Below are positions 9,901 through 18,168 of a stretch of DNA of 51,786 nt, piece by piece. The first letter of the stretch is position 1. Every line of letters starts with the position of its first letter. Source of the DNA: Sphingomonas asaccharolytica NBRC 15499 (GTDB lineage: Bacteria > Pseudomonadota > Alphaproteobacteria > Sphingomonadales > Sphingomonadaceae); assembly GCF_001598355.1 (NCBI RefSeq), contig NZ_BCYU01000029.1, positions 1 through 51,786 of the forward strand. Direction: 5' to 3'. The notes beneath the pieces were generated by a model, which searched no databases, was not told the origin of the DNA, and saw only the letters and a program-made list of their open reading frames with translations. Both the position numbers and the translations under genes were made by a program.

Positions 9901-10365
9901 GAACGTCCCCGCCTCGATCATCCCGGTGCCGCCCATGATCTCGTTGGGGCCGAGATGCTGGGGCAGGATCGAATATTTGACCGGGCCGAAGATGGTCGAA
10001 TGGCAGCCCATCAGGAACAAGACGGTCAGCAGCAGCGGTACCGATTGCAGCGCCAGGCCGGCCAGGCCCAGCGCCATGAAGACGATCTCCGCCGCCTTCA
10101 CGATCCGCATCAATTTCGCTTTGTCCCAGCCGTCGGCGATCTGCCCGGCGAGTGCGGAGAACAGGAAATAGGGCAGGATGAACAGCCCGGTGGCGAGCGC
10201 CGCAAGCGACGCCGCGCCATTCTCGTCACCTTTGTAGAGCGTGAAGGTGACGAGGAAGAGCATCGCATATTTGAGCGCGTTGTCGTTGAACGCGCCGATG
10301 AACTGGACGACGAACATCGGGCCAAAGCGGCGCTTCGCGAGCAGCGAGAAATCAGGTGCGGACAT
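6970..10365 (-). CDS. MFS transporter / 1-acyl-glycerophosphate acyltransferase / acyl-ACP synthetase fusion
   Basis: This 1131-residue protein carries three activities. Residues ~1-430 form an MFS transporter with ~12 membrane segments (LplT-like, lysophospholipid flipping). Residues ~435-640 form a PlsC-type acyltransferase with the NHVSWLD box (NHx4D, near residue 456). Residues ~650-1131 form an AMP-binding acyl-ACP synthetase with the P-loop FTSGSEGLPKG (near 802) and GYGATEAAPV. The order LplT-PlsC-Aas matches the lysophospholipid recycling system of enterobacteria (LplT plus Aas) as one chain. Its likely role is uptake and reacylation of lysophosphatidylethanolamine at the inner membrane. 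It begins one base after the stop of the DUF2339 gene, so the two form an operon. Confidence 0.9.
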   Translation of the reverse strand: MSAPDFSLLAKRRFGPMFVVQFIGAFNDNALKYAMLFLVTFTLYKGDENGAASLAALATGLFILPYFLFSALAGQIADGWDKAKLMRIVKAAEIVFMALGLAGLALQSVPLLLTVLFLMGCHSTIFGPVKYSILPQHLGPNEIMGGTGMIEAGTFLAILGGQLMPNFIPPWEAGLVATGMAVLGFLASLAIPPAPPPPGVVPVDRNVFRSTWQVLKAAHDGRDAWLCILGISWFFAVGAVLLNDFAPLVTNRLGAGKPVVTLFLLVFSISIAIGSLAVNRLLKGKVSARYVPVSALLMAGFMIDLWPATRGFVVTAPGADIARFVAAPGSWRILIDLAGLAFAGGMFIVPLYALLQTNSPVAERSRIIAANNIVNSLVIVLVMAVVIAMAHYGAAIPAVIATMGFATLMVALVSCWLLPETVIKRLIRTLLEIAYRVEVHGAENMPKPGERAVVVVNHVSWLDGLLLAVFLPGKPVFAVHSAVVASWWIKPALKLFRAFPVDPTNPMSTKAMVKAVKDGNTLVIFPEGRITVTGALMKVFDGPGMVADKADAPIIPVRIDGAQYSTFSKLRGKVRLKTFPKITLTVLPPRRFEIRGEMTARARRAIAGRRLYDEMSSMIFATSDTETTLFQALLDAKDVNGGKSPIVEDIKREPMTYKKLVVGSMALGRAFDPITRQSEAVGVLLPNVAGVVATFFALQRIGRVPAMLNYTAGLTNLKAACQAAEVRTIITARAFITQGKLEPIVEGLEGDGRTIVYLEDIGAGIGTIAKLRALVAARWAGRLHRRRKVSPDDAAVILFTSGSEGLPKGVVLTHRNLLSNCQQLSARIDFNSSDLVLNALPVFHSFGLTGGTLLPILSGIRTLLYPNPLHYRIVPALAYDANATILFGTDTFLAGYARMGHNYDFYSVRYVFAGAERVRDETRKVWAEKFGVRIFEGYGATEAAPVIAVNTPMHFKAGSVGRLLPGIEAKVEPVEGIWEGGKLSIRGPNIMAGYMKADRPGVLQPPEGGWHDTGDIVTIDEMGFVTIRGRAKRFAKIGGEMVSLPAVEGYAASVWPDADHAVVTRADPRKGEQLVLFTTAKRAKAAELQAWGKANGIAELAVPRDIRVVDALPVLGTGKLDYVTMGTMAAG

Positions 10366-10366
10366 G

Positions 10367-13294
10367 TTACCCCCGGGTGTCGGCAGGAATGGTATCGGGC
10401 GAATGTGACGTATCGGTCAACGCGGCGTCGGGCAGGTAGCGGCTGTACAGCCAGCCCACCCCGATCAGGCTGAAGCCAAGCGCGGCGAACGACGCGATGC
10501 GCAACAGTCCGTCGAGCCCTGCGGCGTCGAACAGGAACACCTTGCCCACCGCCGCCAGCATCAGGACGAGCGAGACGATGCGCCAGTCGCGCGATGCGCG
10601 ACGGATGCCCCATTGCAGGAAGCCGATCGCGATGACGATGGCAGTCAGCGAGCGGCCGATATCCTCGGCCTGGCTGGTACCCGGCTCGGACAGCAGCGAC
10701 CCATGAAACGCCTGGCGCAGCAGCGACGCGGCGAGCAGCAGGATGAGCGCCATTCGCATCCCGTCGCGTGCGCGGTCCGCGCCCGGCTCGGGGAAGGCAT
10801 GGCGCGACAGCCACAGCAAGGCAAACGCGATGCCGTATGCCGGCACCAGCCAGGGCCCAACCCATTGATCGGTCCACAAAGAATTGTGCAGCGCCGCGGT
10901 GAACCACGCGAAGTGGAGCAACGCCGCGATGCCGAGCCCGATAGCGATCCGCCGCGTGCCCAACCGCCAGGCACCGATCGCGGCGGCGGCGAGCAAAGCC
11001 TCCCACACGCTGCGCTCTGCCATGCCGGCGGCAATGAACTGCGCCGCATCGGCGATCGCGAACACGTGCTTCCACAGCGAATGCGCGGCGATCAGACTGA
11101 GCAGGATCGCGATGATCGAGCCAATTTCTCGCAGCCGCTCGGGGAGGATGTCGCGCAACAGCAAGGCGACCAGGACACAGGCGGGTGCAGCGACGCGGAT
11201 CAGCGTCATGTCGATCGGTGGCGTCGCCGTGACGAGGAAAGGCACGCCGATGATCGAGCCGCCGGCACCCGCTGCCCAGATCAGCAGCGGCTGCACCGCC
11301 CAGCCGATCGACAGCACGGCCGCCGCCGGCGCCACGGTCAGCGGCGTGCGCCGTCCTGCCAGCGCAGCGCCGGCCAACATCGCCGCCGGCACCAGCGCCA
11401 GCCAGGTAGTGGGCACGATCTGCGCCGCGACGACATAGACAAGCAGGGTCGCCATTGCGGCACTACCTTGACGTGCACCCCAATCGATCGACCAGCGGGC
11501 GAAGCTCGCCGCCGCTGCCGCCCCGACCGTCCAGCGCAACAAGGCGATACCGGCATCGCGATTCCCTACCAGGCCGACCGCGCGGCCGATCTCATTGGCG
11601 TCATAGCCTATCAACAGCGCCAGCGCGGCCAGACCGGCGACGAGCGATGCATGGCCGATGCGGCCATCGTCCGCGGCGCGGCCGAGCAGCAGCATCGCGA
11701 CCGCGGCCAAGGCGATAATCGGCCCGATCACCCACACCGGCGCGGCCAGGCTGGCGCCGAGCGCCGCCAGCCCGATCGCGCTGATGCTCAGGATCGCGAA
11801 CCGTGCATCGTCGCGCCGGGCGGTCGCTCGCCAGCCCCAGCCGGCAGTGCCGGCCGTAACCACCGCAGCAAGGAGCGCCAGCGGCGCGAAATCGGCGCGG
11901 GGCTGCTGGAACCAGAAATGGCCCGCCGGGATCAGCACGCCGGCAAAACCGAGCGCCGCGATCTGCGCCGCATCACTCAACCGGCCATCGCTGCGCCATA
12001 GCCGCCACAAGGCGGGCAGTCCGTAAATCGCCGACCCGCCGGTCTGCACCAGTGCCAGCGTCATACCGTCGGGGTTCGGCCACGTCGCGGCGAGCAACAG
12101 TCCCACCACGAGGCCGGCAATCGGCAGTTCGGCAATGCTGGGCTCGCGCCGCGCCAACCAGATCATCGCCACCGACAGCAAGGCGAACAGGCCCCAGTCG
12201 AGCGGCGCGAAGCCGCCCGTTGCGACGATCGCCGCCATTTGCGCGCAACCAATCAACGCGGCGATGACGCGGACCGATCGCCCGGGATCGCCAGCCATCG
12301 CGAGCGGGAAGACGATCGCCAGCATCAGCGTCAGCATCCCGACCGACAGCGCCGCCGCGACGTCGTGCAACCCGGCGGCGATCAGCAACAGGCCCCAGCC
12401 GAAGCCGCCCGCTATTGCGAGCGCGCCGAGCCACCACCAGCCCTGCCGCCGTCCGAGCATCGACAATCCGCCTGCGGTCAGCGCGAGCCAGCTCGCCAGC
12501 AATGGCACGTCGGGGGAGGCCGATCCGACCAACGCCGGCGCGACGAGGCCGCCGACCAGCCCCAGTACCGCGCTCGGCGCGCCGAATCGGATCGACAGCA
12601 ACCCGGCGAGCAAGGTGATCGCGGCCAGCCCGGCGAACGCTGCCATTGGCCCGATCAGATGATAGAGGTTCGCCGCGACCAGCACCGAAGCATAGAGCGT
12701 GGCGACGCCCGCACCCGACAAAGCCTGGCGGATGCGCGGGTCGCGCGCCACGTCGTCGCGGCGCAGCGCTAGCTCGGCACCGGCGATCAACCCGCTACCG
12801 AACACCAGCCCCAGGACCACACGGACAGGCGGCGACAATAGCCCGGCGTCGATCGAATATTTGACGATCAGGAACCCCGCCACCGCGAGCGTGATGCCGC
12901 CCGCCCAGATCGGCAGGTAGCGCCCGAAGATATCCTCGAATCCGAACCGCCGCATAGGGCGATCGAGGTCTTCCGCGCCCTGAGGCGCGGGTTCGACCGC
13001 CGGCGGATGGAGAACGGCTTCCGGCGTGGGCGCCGCTACATAATCGGGCAGTGACCGCGCTTCGGGCATGGGGACGGCCTCAGGTATCGACGGCGCCTCG
13101 GCGCTGGGCTGTGGCTCGGGTATGATCCAGTCGGCTTGCTCGAACCGTGTCGGATTCGGCATATCGCTCCGCGCAATCCGCTCGCTACGATCGAGCGCCA
13201 GCTCAAGCGAGGTGATCCGCAGCTTGAGCGCGTCGATGCGCTGCCACAGAACCGCTGCCACCACCATCAGACCGATCAGCGCCAATGCCGTCAT
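10367..13294 (-). CDS. DUF2339 family multi-pass membrane protein
   Basis: This is a 975-residue protein with an N-terminal membrane segment, a short coiled-coil (residues ~20-40), a proline/alanine-rich linker, and then some two dozen hydrophobic segments to the C-terminus. The pattern and length are those of DUF2339, a widespread predicted inner-membrane family of unknown biochemistry. It shares an operon with the lysophospholipid acyltransferase fusion downstream and is divergent from a TetR gene. A role in envelope or lipid homeostasis is inferred from position only. The ATG at 13294 is the family-like start. Confidence 0.85.
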   Translation of the reverse strand: MTALALIGLMVVAAVLWQRIDALKLRITSLELALDRSERIARSDMPNPTRFEQADWIIPEPQPSAEAPSIPEAVPMPEARSLPDYVAAPTPEAVLHPPAVEPAPQGAEDLDRPMRRFGFEDIFGRYLPIWAGGITLAVAGFLIVKYSIDAGLLSPPVRVVLGLVFGSGLIAGAELALRRDDVARDPRIRQALSGAGVATLYASVLVAANLYHLIGPMAAFAGLAAITLLAGLLSIRFGAPSAVLGLVGGLVAPALVGSASPDVPLLASWLALTAGGLSMLGRRQGWWWLGALAIAGGFGWGLLLIAAGLHDVAAALSVGMLTLMLAIVFPLAMAGDPGRSVRVIAALIGCAQMAAIVATGGFAPLDWGLFALLSVAMIWLARREPSIAELPIAGLVVGLLLAATWPNPDGMTLALVQTGGSAIYGLPALWRLWRSDGRLSDAAQIAALGFAGVLIPAGHFWFQQPRADFAPLALLAAVVTAGTAGWGWRATARRDDARFAILSISAIGLAALGASLAAPVWVIGPIIALAAVAMLLLGRAADDGRIGHASLVAGLAALALLIGYDANEIGRAVGLVGNRDAGIALLRWTVGAAAAASFARWSIDWGARQGSAAMATLLVYVVAAQIVPTTWLALVPAAMLAGAALAGRRTPLTVAPAAAVLSIGWAVQPLLIWAAGAGGSIIGVPFLVTATPPIDMTLIRVAAPACVLVALLLRDILPERLREIGSIIAILLSLIAAHSLWKHVFAIADAAQFIAAGMAERSVWEALLAAAAIGAWRLGTRRIAIGLGIAALLHFAWFTAALHNSLWTDQWVGPWLVPAYGIAFALLWLSRHAFPEPGADRARDGMRMALILLLAASLLRQAFHGSLLSEPGTSQAEDIGRSLTAIVIAIGFLQWGIRRASRDWRIVSLVLMLAAVGKVFLFDAAGLDGLLRIASFAALGFSLIGVGWLYSRYLPDAALTDTSHSPDTIPADTRG

Positions 13295-13341
13295 TGTCCG
13301 AGTCTCCTCCAGGATGAACGCTGGATATCATAAACTGAGCG

Positions 13342-13373
13342 GTGTTCAATAAAAATATTAGACACTGTTCAAT
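13342..13373. promoter_or_regulatory. Candidate TetR operator between DUF2339 and tetR genes
   Basis: In an unusually AT-rich 99-base divergent region there is an imperfect palindrome ATTAGACA-c-TGTTCAAT (13357-13373), with a second half-site GTGTTCAAT (13342-13350) upstream in the same orientation as TGTTCAAT, 23 bp away. The odd-centred ~17-bp palindrome and its place between a TetR gene and its divergent neighbour are typical of TetR autoregulation. Binding is inferred, not shown. Confidence 0.5.
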
Positions 13374-13393
13374 TTAGCTTCTAGGCCCATTCC

Positions 13394-14011
13394 ATGGGAC
13401 GGCGATCGGATCATACGAGAGATGAGCTGGAGGCGCTGATCGTCGGCGCCGGACACACCCTGCTCGCCGAAGTAGGCTATCAGCGCTTCTCCGCGCGCGA
13501 GGTGGCGAAGCGGATCGGCTATTCGGTCGGCACGATCTACAATGTGTTCGACAGTCTCGACGATCTGATGCTGGCGATCAACGGTCGCACCTTCCTGATC
13601 TGGGCGGAGACGGTCGCGCGCAATCTGGAGAAGGCCGGCGCGGATCGCATCGCGGTGCTGGTCGCGTCCTATTTCGATTTCGCGATGAGCAATCGTAATC
13701 TGTGGATGGCGATCTACGACCACCGCCTGCCGGTCGGTGTACCGCTGCCCGAGCGCTATGCGCGCCAGCGCGGCGTGCTGACCGACATCCTGCGCGAGGA
13801 GATCGCCGCCGTGCTGCCCGACGATCGCCGCGACTGCGCTGCGGCACTTGCCCGATCATTGCTGGCGACGGTGCACGGTCATTGCGTGTTCGCGCTCAAC
13901 GGCACGTTCGCGCTACTCGGCGAAGACGACCCCCACGGTGCCGCACTGGCCCGGGTCCGCGAGGTGCTGGCGGCGGCGGGCGCGGAGATGAAGAGCGGGG
14001 ATGTCGGCTGA
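13394..14011 (+). CDS. TetR/AcrR family transcriptional regulator
   Basis: This is a 205-residue protein. Residues ~8-55 form the TetR helix-turn-helix (ALIVGAGHTLLAEVGYQRFSARE followed by VAKRIGYSVGTIYNVFDSLDDL). The remainder is an all-helical ligand domain. It is divergent from the DUF2339/acyltransferase operon with candidate operator sites between, so it probably represses that operon and itself in response to a small, perhaps lipid-like, ligand. It ends 4 bases before the convergent DUF2252 gene. Confidence 0.9.
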   Translation: MGRRSDHTRDELEALIVGAGHTLLAEVGYQRFSAREVAKRIGYSVGTIYNVFDSLDDLMLAINGRTFLIWAETVARNLEKAGADRIAVLVASYFDFAMSNRNLWMAIYDHRLPVGVPLPERYARQRGVLTDILREEIAAVLPDDRRDCAAALARSLLATVHGHCVFALNGTFALLGEDDPHGAALARVREVLAAAGAEMKSGDVG

Positions 14012-14015
14012 CGGG

Positions 14016-15212
14016 CTAGTCCCCGTATTGCAGCGCGACCTGGCGGCAATGTTCAAGGTAACCGGCCTCATGCGTTGCGGCCAGATCGACGATGCTGCGC
14101 CATAGCCAGGATGGGGCGTCGACATCGGTCGCGCTTCGAACAGTCAGAGCCTCGAGCCAGGCAAGACGTTGGTCGTCGCTCAGCTGGCGCGCATGCGCAT
14201 TCCCGACCACGAAGGCCAGATATTGCGCGGCGGTGACTGCCTCCTTTCGCGAGAATTGCTCGACTTCCACTTTCAGGTCCTGCGGGGCGAGCTCGCGCAA
14301 CACGACCGGCTTGCCGAACAGACGGGCCGAGATCATGCGATCGCCGAGATTCGGTGCGAGCGCTTGTGCACCTGCGACGACCCGCGCCGCTGGATCGCGG
14401 GGCATCGATGCCCCGCGTCGCGCCGGCGCGACCGAGGGCACTGCTTCCTTGATGTCGACCAGCGCCAGAAACTCGTGATCGGACTTGTTGCTGGAAACGC
14501 CGAGCAACACCGCGTAGCGAAGCCGCCCCAGCGAGCTGCATCCCTTGCGCCAATAAGCGGCGTCGACGACGCGCAGCCGGCTCTTCGGCCCCAACCCGGC
14601 AAGCTCGAGCGACCGCGCAGCGATGTCCGGTTCGCGGAACAAGGCGTCGATGTCTGCCCGTTCGCCGCGCGCCAATTTCCAGAACCTCTTGCCCATCGGG
14701 ATATTGGGCTCGATCCCGTCAATCCGTTCCTTTGCGAGATGCTTCCAGCGCCGCCCGATCGCCTGTTTGCGAACCGACCGCACGGCATCGGGTTCGGGCG
14801 GCGCGTCCGACGCATCGGGCGTCAGCGCCCGTGCATAGCCGTCGATCATCGCGTCGATCATATGCGCGGTGGTGATGCCCGGCAGGTCCGAACTTCGCGC
14901 GGCGGTCTCGAGCGAAAGGCCGAGCCGGATCAGATCGAGCGCGGGATTGCCGATCACGGTCTGATCGAGATCGCGGATTTGCAGATCCACCCGATGGTCC
15001 GCGTCGGCGACTGGCCCAAGGTTACCGAGGTGGCAGTCGCCGCAAATCCAGATCGCCGGACCCTGCGGAATGTCGGCGGCGTGTGGGGAAGCCGCCAACC
15101 ATTCGTAGAATTTGGCGGTATTGCCGCGCACATAAGCGTGGACCGATCGCGCCATCTTGAGCGCGCGGCGCTTGTCCAGCACCGCTTGGCGTTGCGGCCG
15201 GGTCATCGTCAT
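14016..15212 (-). CDS. DUF2252 domain protein
   Basis: This is a ~398-residue protein with the DUF2252 pattern: HAYVRGNTAKFYEWL near the start, WICGDCHLGNLG and RDLDQTVIGNPALDLIRLG, then conserved lysine/arginine stretches. The GDCHLGN motif recalls the catalytic loop of aminoglycoside phosphotransferase-like kinases, but the biochemical role of the family is not established. The open frame extends to a GTG at 15371. I prefer the ATG at 15212 because the family similarity begins there and because a promoter-like motif lies between the two starts; no good ribosome-binding site settles it. It is divergent from the hemerythrin gene. Confidence 0.8.
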   Translation of the reverse strand: MTMTRPQRQAVLDKRRALKMARSVHAYVRGNTAKFYEWLAASPHAADIPQGPAIWICGDCHLGNLGPVADADHRVDLQIRDLDQTVIGNPALDLIRLGLSLETAARSSDLPGITTAHMIDAMIDGYARALTPDASDAPPEPDAVRSVRKQAIGRRWKHLAKERIDGIEPNIPMGKRFWKLARGERADIDALFREPDIAARSLELAGLGPKSRLRVVDAAYWRKGCSSLGRLRYAVLLGVSSNKSDHEFLALVDIKEAVPSVAPARRGASMPRDPAARVVAGAQALAPNLGDRMISARLFGKPVVLRELAPQDLKVEVEQFSRKEAVTAAQYLAFVVGNAHARQLSDDQRLAWLEALTVRSATDVDAPSWLWRSIVDLAATHEAGYLEHCRQVALQYGD

Positions 15213-15280
15213 CTGAGCGGGCCGGATCGGCGGGGAAGCGGCGTATCGGCCAAGGCGACTGTTTCGGACATCAGGCGGTG

Positions 15281-15307
15281 TATACCGTTTCGTCTTCAGA
15301 ATGTTCC
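15281..15307 (-). promoter_or_regulatory. Weak EcfG-like promoter for the DUF2252 gene
   Basis: On the minus strand GGAAC (15307-15303) is followed after 15 bases by CGGTAT. This resembles the sphingomonad general-stress sigma factor (EcfG) consensus GGAAC-N16/17-CGTT, with a shorter spacer and an imperfect -10. If it is used, transcription would start near 15275 and supports the 15212 start of the DUF2252 gene. Tentative. Confidence 0.3.
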
Positions 15308-15416
15308 GGACGCTGGCCGGATATCCGCCTTCGACGGGTGCGCGGCCTGGCCCAATGCGACGACGCCTCACCGGCGATTACCGCGCCTGCTAACGACTCG
15401 CAACAAAGTGACGGCT

Positions 15417-15442
15417 GGAACGAACCCGGGCCCGGCACGGTT
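15417..15442 (+). promoter_or_regulatory. EcfG-type general stress promoter for the hemerythrin gene
   Basis: GGAAC (15417-15421), 16 bases, then CGGTT (15438-15442) closely follows the alphaproteobacterial EcfG promoter GGAAC-N16/17-CGTT. It lies 26 bases before the ATG, with a clear AAGGAG ribosome-binding site between, so the leader would be about 20 bases. Confidence 0.55.
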
Positions 15443-15468
15443 GTAGGGAGGACCCAAGGAGAGACAAG

Positions 15469-15975
15469 ATGGCCGACAAACAGGATGCGATCGCGCTTTT
15501 GAAAGCCGATCACCGCAAGGTCGAGGAATTGTTCGAGCGGTTCGAAAATGCGCGCGGCGAAGGCAGCAAGCAGAAGATCGCGCTCGACATCTGCCTCGAA
15601 CTGACGGTCCACGCCCAGATCGAGGAAGAGATTTTCTACCCCGCCTGCGAAGGCAAGATCGAACAGGATCTGCTCGAGGAAGCCTATGTCGAACATGACG
15701 GCGCCAAGGTGCTGATCGCCGAGATCGAGGCCGGTGCGCCGAGCGACGAGTTCTATGACGCCAAGGTCAAGGTGCTGTCGGAACAGATCGAGCATCATGT
15801 CGAAGAGGAAGAAAAGCGGATGGAAGGCATGTTCAGCCAGGCGCGCCACGCCGGGTTGGACATGGATGCGCTCGGCGATCAGCTGCGCGCCCGCAAGGAA
15901 GAGCTGATCGCCAATTACAAGGCGAACGGGCTCACTAAGCCGGAAACCACGACTCTAACCGAGGCCAGCGTCTGA
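15469..15975 (+). CDS. Hemerythrin HHE domain protein
   Basis: This is a 168-residue soluble protein with a hemerythrin-like four-helix bundle. The candidate diiron ligands are His15 (KADHRK), His48 and Glu52 (VHAQIEEEIFYP), His76 (VEHDGAK), and His109 or His110 with Glu114 (IEHHVEEEEKRM). Such proteins bind O2, NO or iron, or protect against oxidative stress in the cytoplasm. An AAGGAG site 8 bases upstream supports the start. The EcfG-like promoter suggests induction in the general stress response. The flavoprotein gene follows after 45 bases and may be co-transcribed. Confidence 0.92.
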   Translation: MADKQDAIALLKADHRKVEELFERFENARGEGSKQKIALDICLELTVHAQIEEEIFYPACEGKIEQDLLEEAYVEHDGAKVLIAEIEAGAPSDEFYDAKVKVLSEQIEHHVEEEEKRMEGMFSQARHAGLDMDALGDQLRARKEELIANYKANGLTKPETTTLTEASV

Positions 15976-16020
15976 CGACCGCGGCGGCCAACCCGCCACG
16001 CGCCGGGACAGCGCACCATT

Positions 16021-16941
16021 ATGCTTGATTGCGTGGTGGTGGGCGGCGGCCCGGCCGGGCTGACTGCGGCAATTTATCTGGCGCGCTTCCATCTCGACGT
16101 GCGTGTGGTCGATGCCGGCAACAGTCGCGCGGCAACGATCCCGATGACGCGCAATCATGCCGGTTTTCCCGACGGGATCGCCGGCGCCGATCTGCTCGAC
16201 CGCATGCGGACGCAAGCTCGGCACTATGGCGCGGCGTTAGTGCGGGCTGAAGTGGCCGGGCTGGAGGCGTCTGTCGACGGCCTGCTGGTTTCGGTTGGTG
16301 ATGAGATTATCGCCGCGCGGAGCGTTCTGCTCGCGACCGGGGTGGTCAATCGCCGTCCGCCGATGCCCGACGATCTGCATGCAACCGCGTTGGCGCGCGG
16401 GTTGCTGCGCTATTGCCCGATCTGTGACGGCTATGAAGTGACCGATCGCCGCGTCGGCGTGCTCGGCACCGGCGGCCATGGGACGCGCGAAGCGGTGTTC
16501 CTGCGCGGATACACCGCCGATGTGACGCTGATCGCGCCGGGGGGCCAGCACGATCTTGCCCCCGGCGAGCGCGCGCTGCTGGCACAAAGCGGCGTGGCGA
16601 TGATCGATGGTCCGGCCACCGACTTCGCGATTCACGGCGACGCGATCGGTGTGCGGACGCCCGGCCACGACTGGCGCTTCGATAGCCTCTATCCGGCGCT
16701 CGGCTCGGACATCAATTCGGCGCTTGCCGCGGGTCTCGGCGCGGCGCGGTCGGACGAAGGCTGCCTGATTGTCGATGCCCACCAGCGGACCAATGTTGCG
16801 CGCCTTTATGCCGCGGGAGACGTGGTCAAGGGGCTCGACCAGATCAGTCACGCTATGGGCGAAGGCGGCGTGGCGGCGACCACGATCCGCAATGATCTGG
16901 CAAGCGAGCGCGCGCTGCTGCGCGCTGCACCGCCTGGATAG
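16021..16941 (+). CDS. NAD(P)/FAD-dependent oxidoreductase, thioredoxin-reductase-like
   Basis: This is a 306-residue flavoprotein with the fold of low-molecular-weight thioredoxin reductases. The FAD-binding GGGPAGLTAA is at residues 8-17, the redox-active CPIC (Cys132-Cys135) is in the family position, a second nucleotide-binding loop VGVLGTGGHGTREA follows, and the C-terminal AAGDVVKG motif binds FAD. CPIC instead of the thioredoxin reductase CATC and the isolated location suggest that it is not the housekeeping TrxB; the electron acceptor is unknown. It probably forms a stress operon with the hemerythrin gene. Confidence 0.88.
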   Translation: MLDCVVVGGGPAGLTAAIYLARFHLDVRVVDAGNSRAATIPMTRNHAGFPDGIAGADLLDRMRTQARHYGAALVRAEVAGLEASVDGLLVSVGDEIIAARSVLLATGVVNRRPPMPDDLHATALARGLLRYCPICDGYEVTDRRVGVLGTGGHGTREAVFLRGYTADVTLIAPGGQHDLAPGERALLAQSGVAMIDGPATDFAIHGDAIGVRTPGHDWRFDSLYPALGSDINSALAAGLGAARSDEGCLIVDAHQRTNVARLYAAGDVVKGLDQISHAMGEGGVAATTIRNDLASERALLRAAPPG

Positions 16942-16951
16942 GGCGACAAGC

Positions 16952-17824
16952 TTAGCGCTGGCTTTCGTTGCTGGCCGGCATCGCCGGCTTCCCCACGACT
17001 CGCCTGAGATCGGCTACGTGCACGTCCATGCGGCCCGGACTGTCCGAACAATGCGCCGCATAGTAAAGCAGCCACGGCGTTCGCCGATCGATCGCCGCGC
17101 CGAGGACGAAGGGCGAGCAGCCGATACCCAGCGGACGCCGCGGCATCCAACCCGATCGCGTGCGATAGGATACGAACAATCGTACGTCGGCCGTCTCCGC
17201 GTCCATGTCGCCGGCGCTGAAAACAAGCGTGCGGCCATCGGGCGTGATCGCGGCATCGAGGTCGTCGAGCGGGCCGTTGATCGCATCGCCCAGATTGACC
17301 GGCCTGGCACCGGGCGTGCGAAGATCGACCTCGTACAGATCGTGCTTGCCGCGACCGCCCCAGCCGTTTGACGAGAAGATCAGCCCGCCCGATGGTGTCG
17401 GGGTGGCGGCCCATTCCTCTTTCGGCGTATTGACCTGCGGGCCCAGGTTGCGCGGCCTGCCGAAGCGGCCGCTAACCGGATCGATCGAGACTACATAGAG
17501 GTCACTGCCGCCAAGCCCGCCGGCGCGGTCGGATTGGAAGTACACCCAACGGCCGTCCGGCGAGAAAGCGGGATCGAATTCGGCTGCATCGGTATCGAAC
17601 GACACCCGCGCCGGTGCCGACCATCCTGCGCGAACGCGATGGATTTCCCAGATGTCCTGCTGATCCGCCGCGGCATCGCGTCCGATCGCGCCCCACAGAA
17701 TGCGTCTGCCATCGGGGCTATGAGCGATGCGCACTTCCGCCGCGGCGGTCGATATCACGCCGGGACGAACCAGCGCGTCGCGTGCCGGCGCCAGTGCGAG
17801 CGAGACGGCCAGGATGGAGATCAT
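16952..17824 (-). CDS. Secreted TolB-like PD40 beta-propeller protein
   Basis: This is a 290-residue protein with a short hydrophobic N-terminus (likely signal peptide) and repeated PD40 units: AHSPDGRRILWG, AFSPDGRWVYFQSDR, TPSGGLIFSSN and ITPDGRTLVFSA. They are interleaved with GGSDLYVV and GKHDLYEVD strands and indicate a ~5-bladed propeller. Such domains are known from TolB and from OmpA-linked proteins and bind partners rather than catalyse. It is convergent with the flavoprotein gene, 10 bases apart, and stands alone. Partner unknown. Confidence 0.8.
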   Translation of the reverse strand: MISILAVSLALAPARDALVRPGVISTAAAEVRIAHSPDGRRILWGAIGRDAAADQQDIWEIHRVRAGWSAPARVSFDTDAAEFDPAFSPDGRWVYFQSDRAGGLGGSDLYVVSIDPVSGRFGRPRNLGPQVNTPKEEWAATPTPSGGLIFSSNGWGGRGKHDLYEVDLRTPGARPVNLGDAINGPLDDLDAAITPDGRTLVFSAGDMDAETADVRLFVSYRTRSGWMPRRPLGIGCSPFVLGAAIDRRTPWLLYYAAHCSDSPGRMDVHVADLRRVVGKPAMPASNESQR

Positions 17825-18168
17825 GCCGATTGCCGTCGCGCCGCCCGCAGCGGCCGATGATGAATATGTGTCATCGTCAATCTATGTAATTGGTGCTGGC
17901 TGTCGGCAAGAGTGGGCTGTTTCGGTCGAAGCACATCCCGCTCAAGCGAATCGATGTCCCAGGCTCTCGTCCTTCTTCACGAACGTCGGCAGGAGCGGCC
18001 CAAACCATATCGATGCTCGAATATCCTACCCCTGCGAAGCTGAACAGCGCGGCGCCTGTCGGATGCTCGCCCATCGGAAAGGGTAGCGATACCCATCGCG
18101 ACTATTTCTTGATGTCGGAGAAATACTAAACGATCCAAAATGGTGGAGCATTGGGCTAGCTTAGCATT
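17825..18168. other. Divergent intergenic region, no gene supported
   Basis: These 344 bases separate the beta-propeller gene from the LuxR-type gene. The short open frames on both strands have no ribosome-binding site or recognisable protein features. A small hairpin with a GCGA tetraloop (GGGTA-GCGA-TACCC, 18081-18094) lies ~75 bases before the LuxR start and may belong to its leader. I see no clear promoter and no Shine-Dalgarno before the ATG at 18169. Confidence 0.5.

Noticed and set aside
8152..10473. A 773-codon open frame on the plus strand, opposite the acyltransferase fusion
   Set aside because: It is rich in Arg, His, Asp and Gln with no domain or membrane pattern, and mirrors the codon structure of the real gene on the other strand; a GC-rich antisense artefact.
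17877..18129. Short open frames on both strands before the LuxR-type gene (65 and 79 codons)
   Set aside because: There is no ribosome-binding site, no recognisable features, and the two overlap each other on opposite strands.
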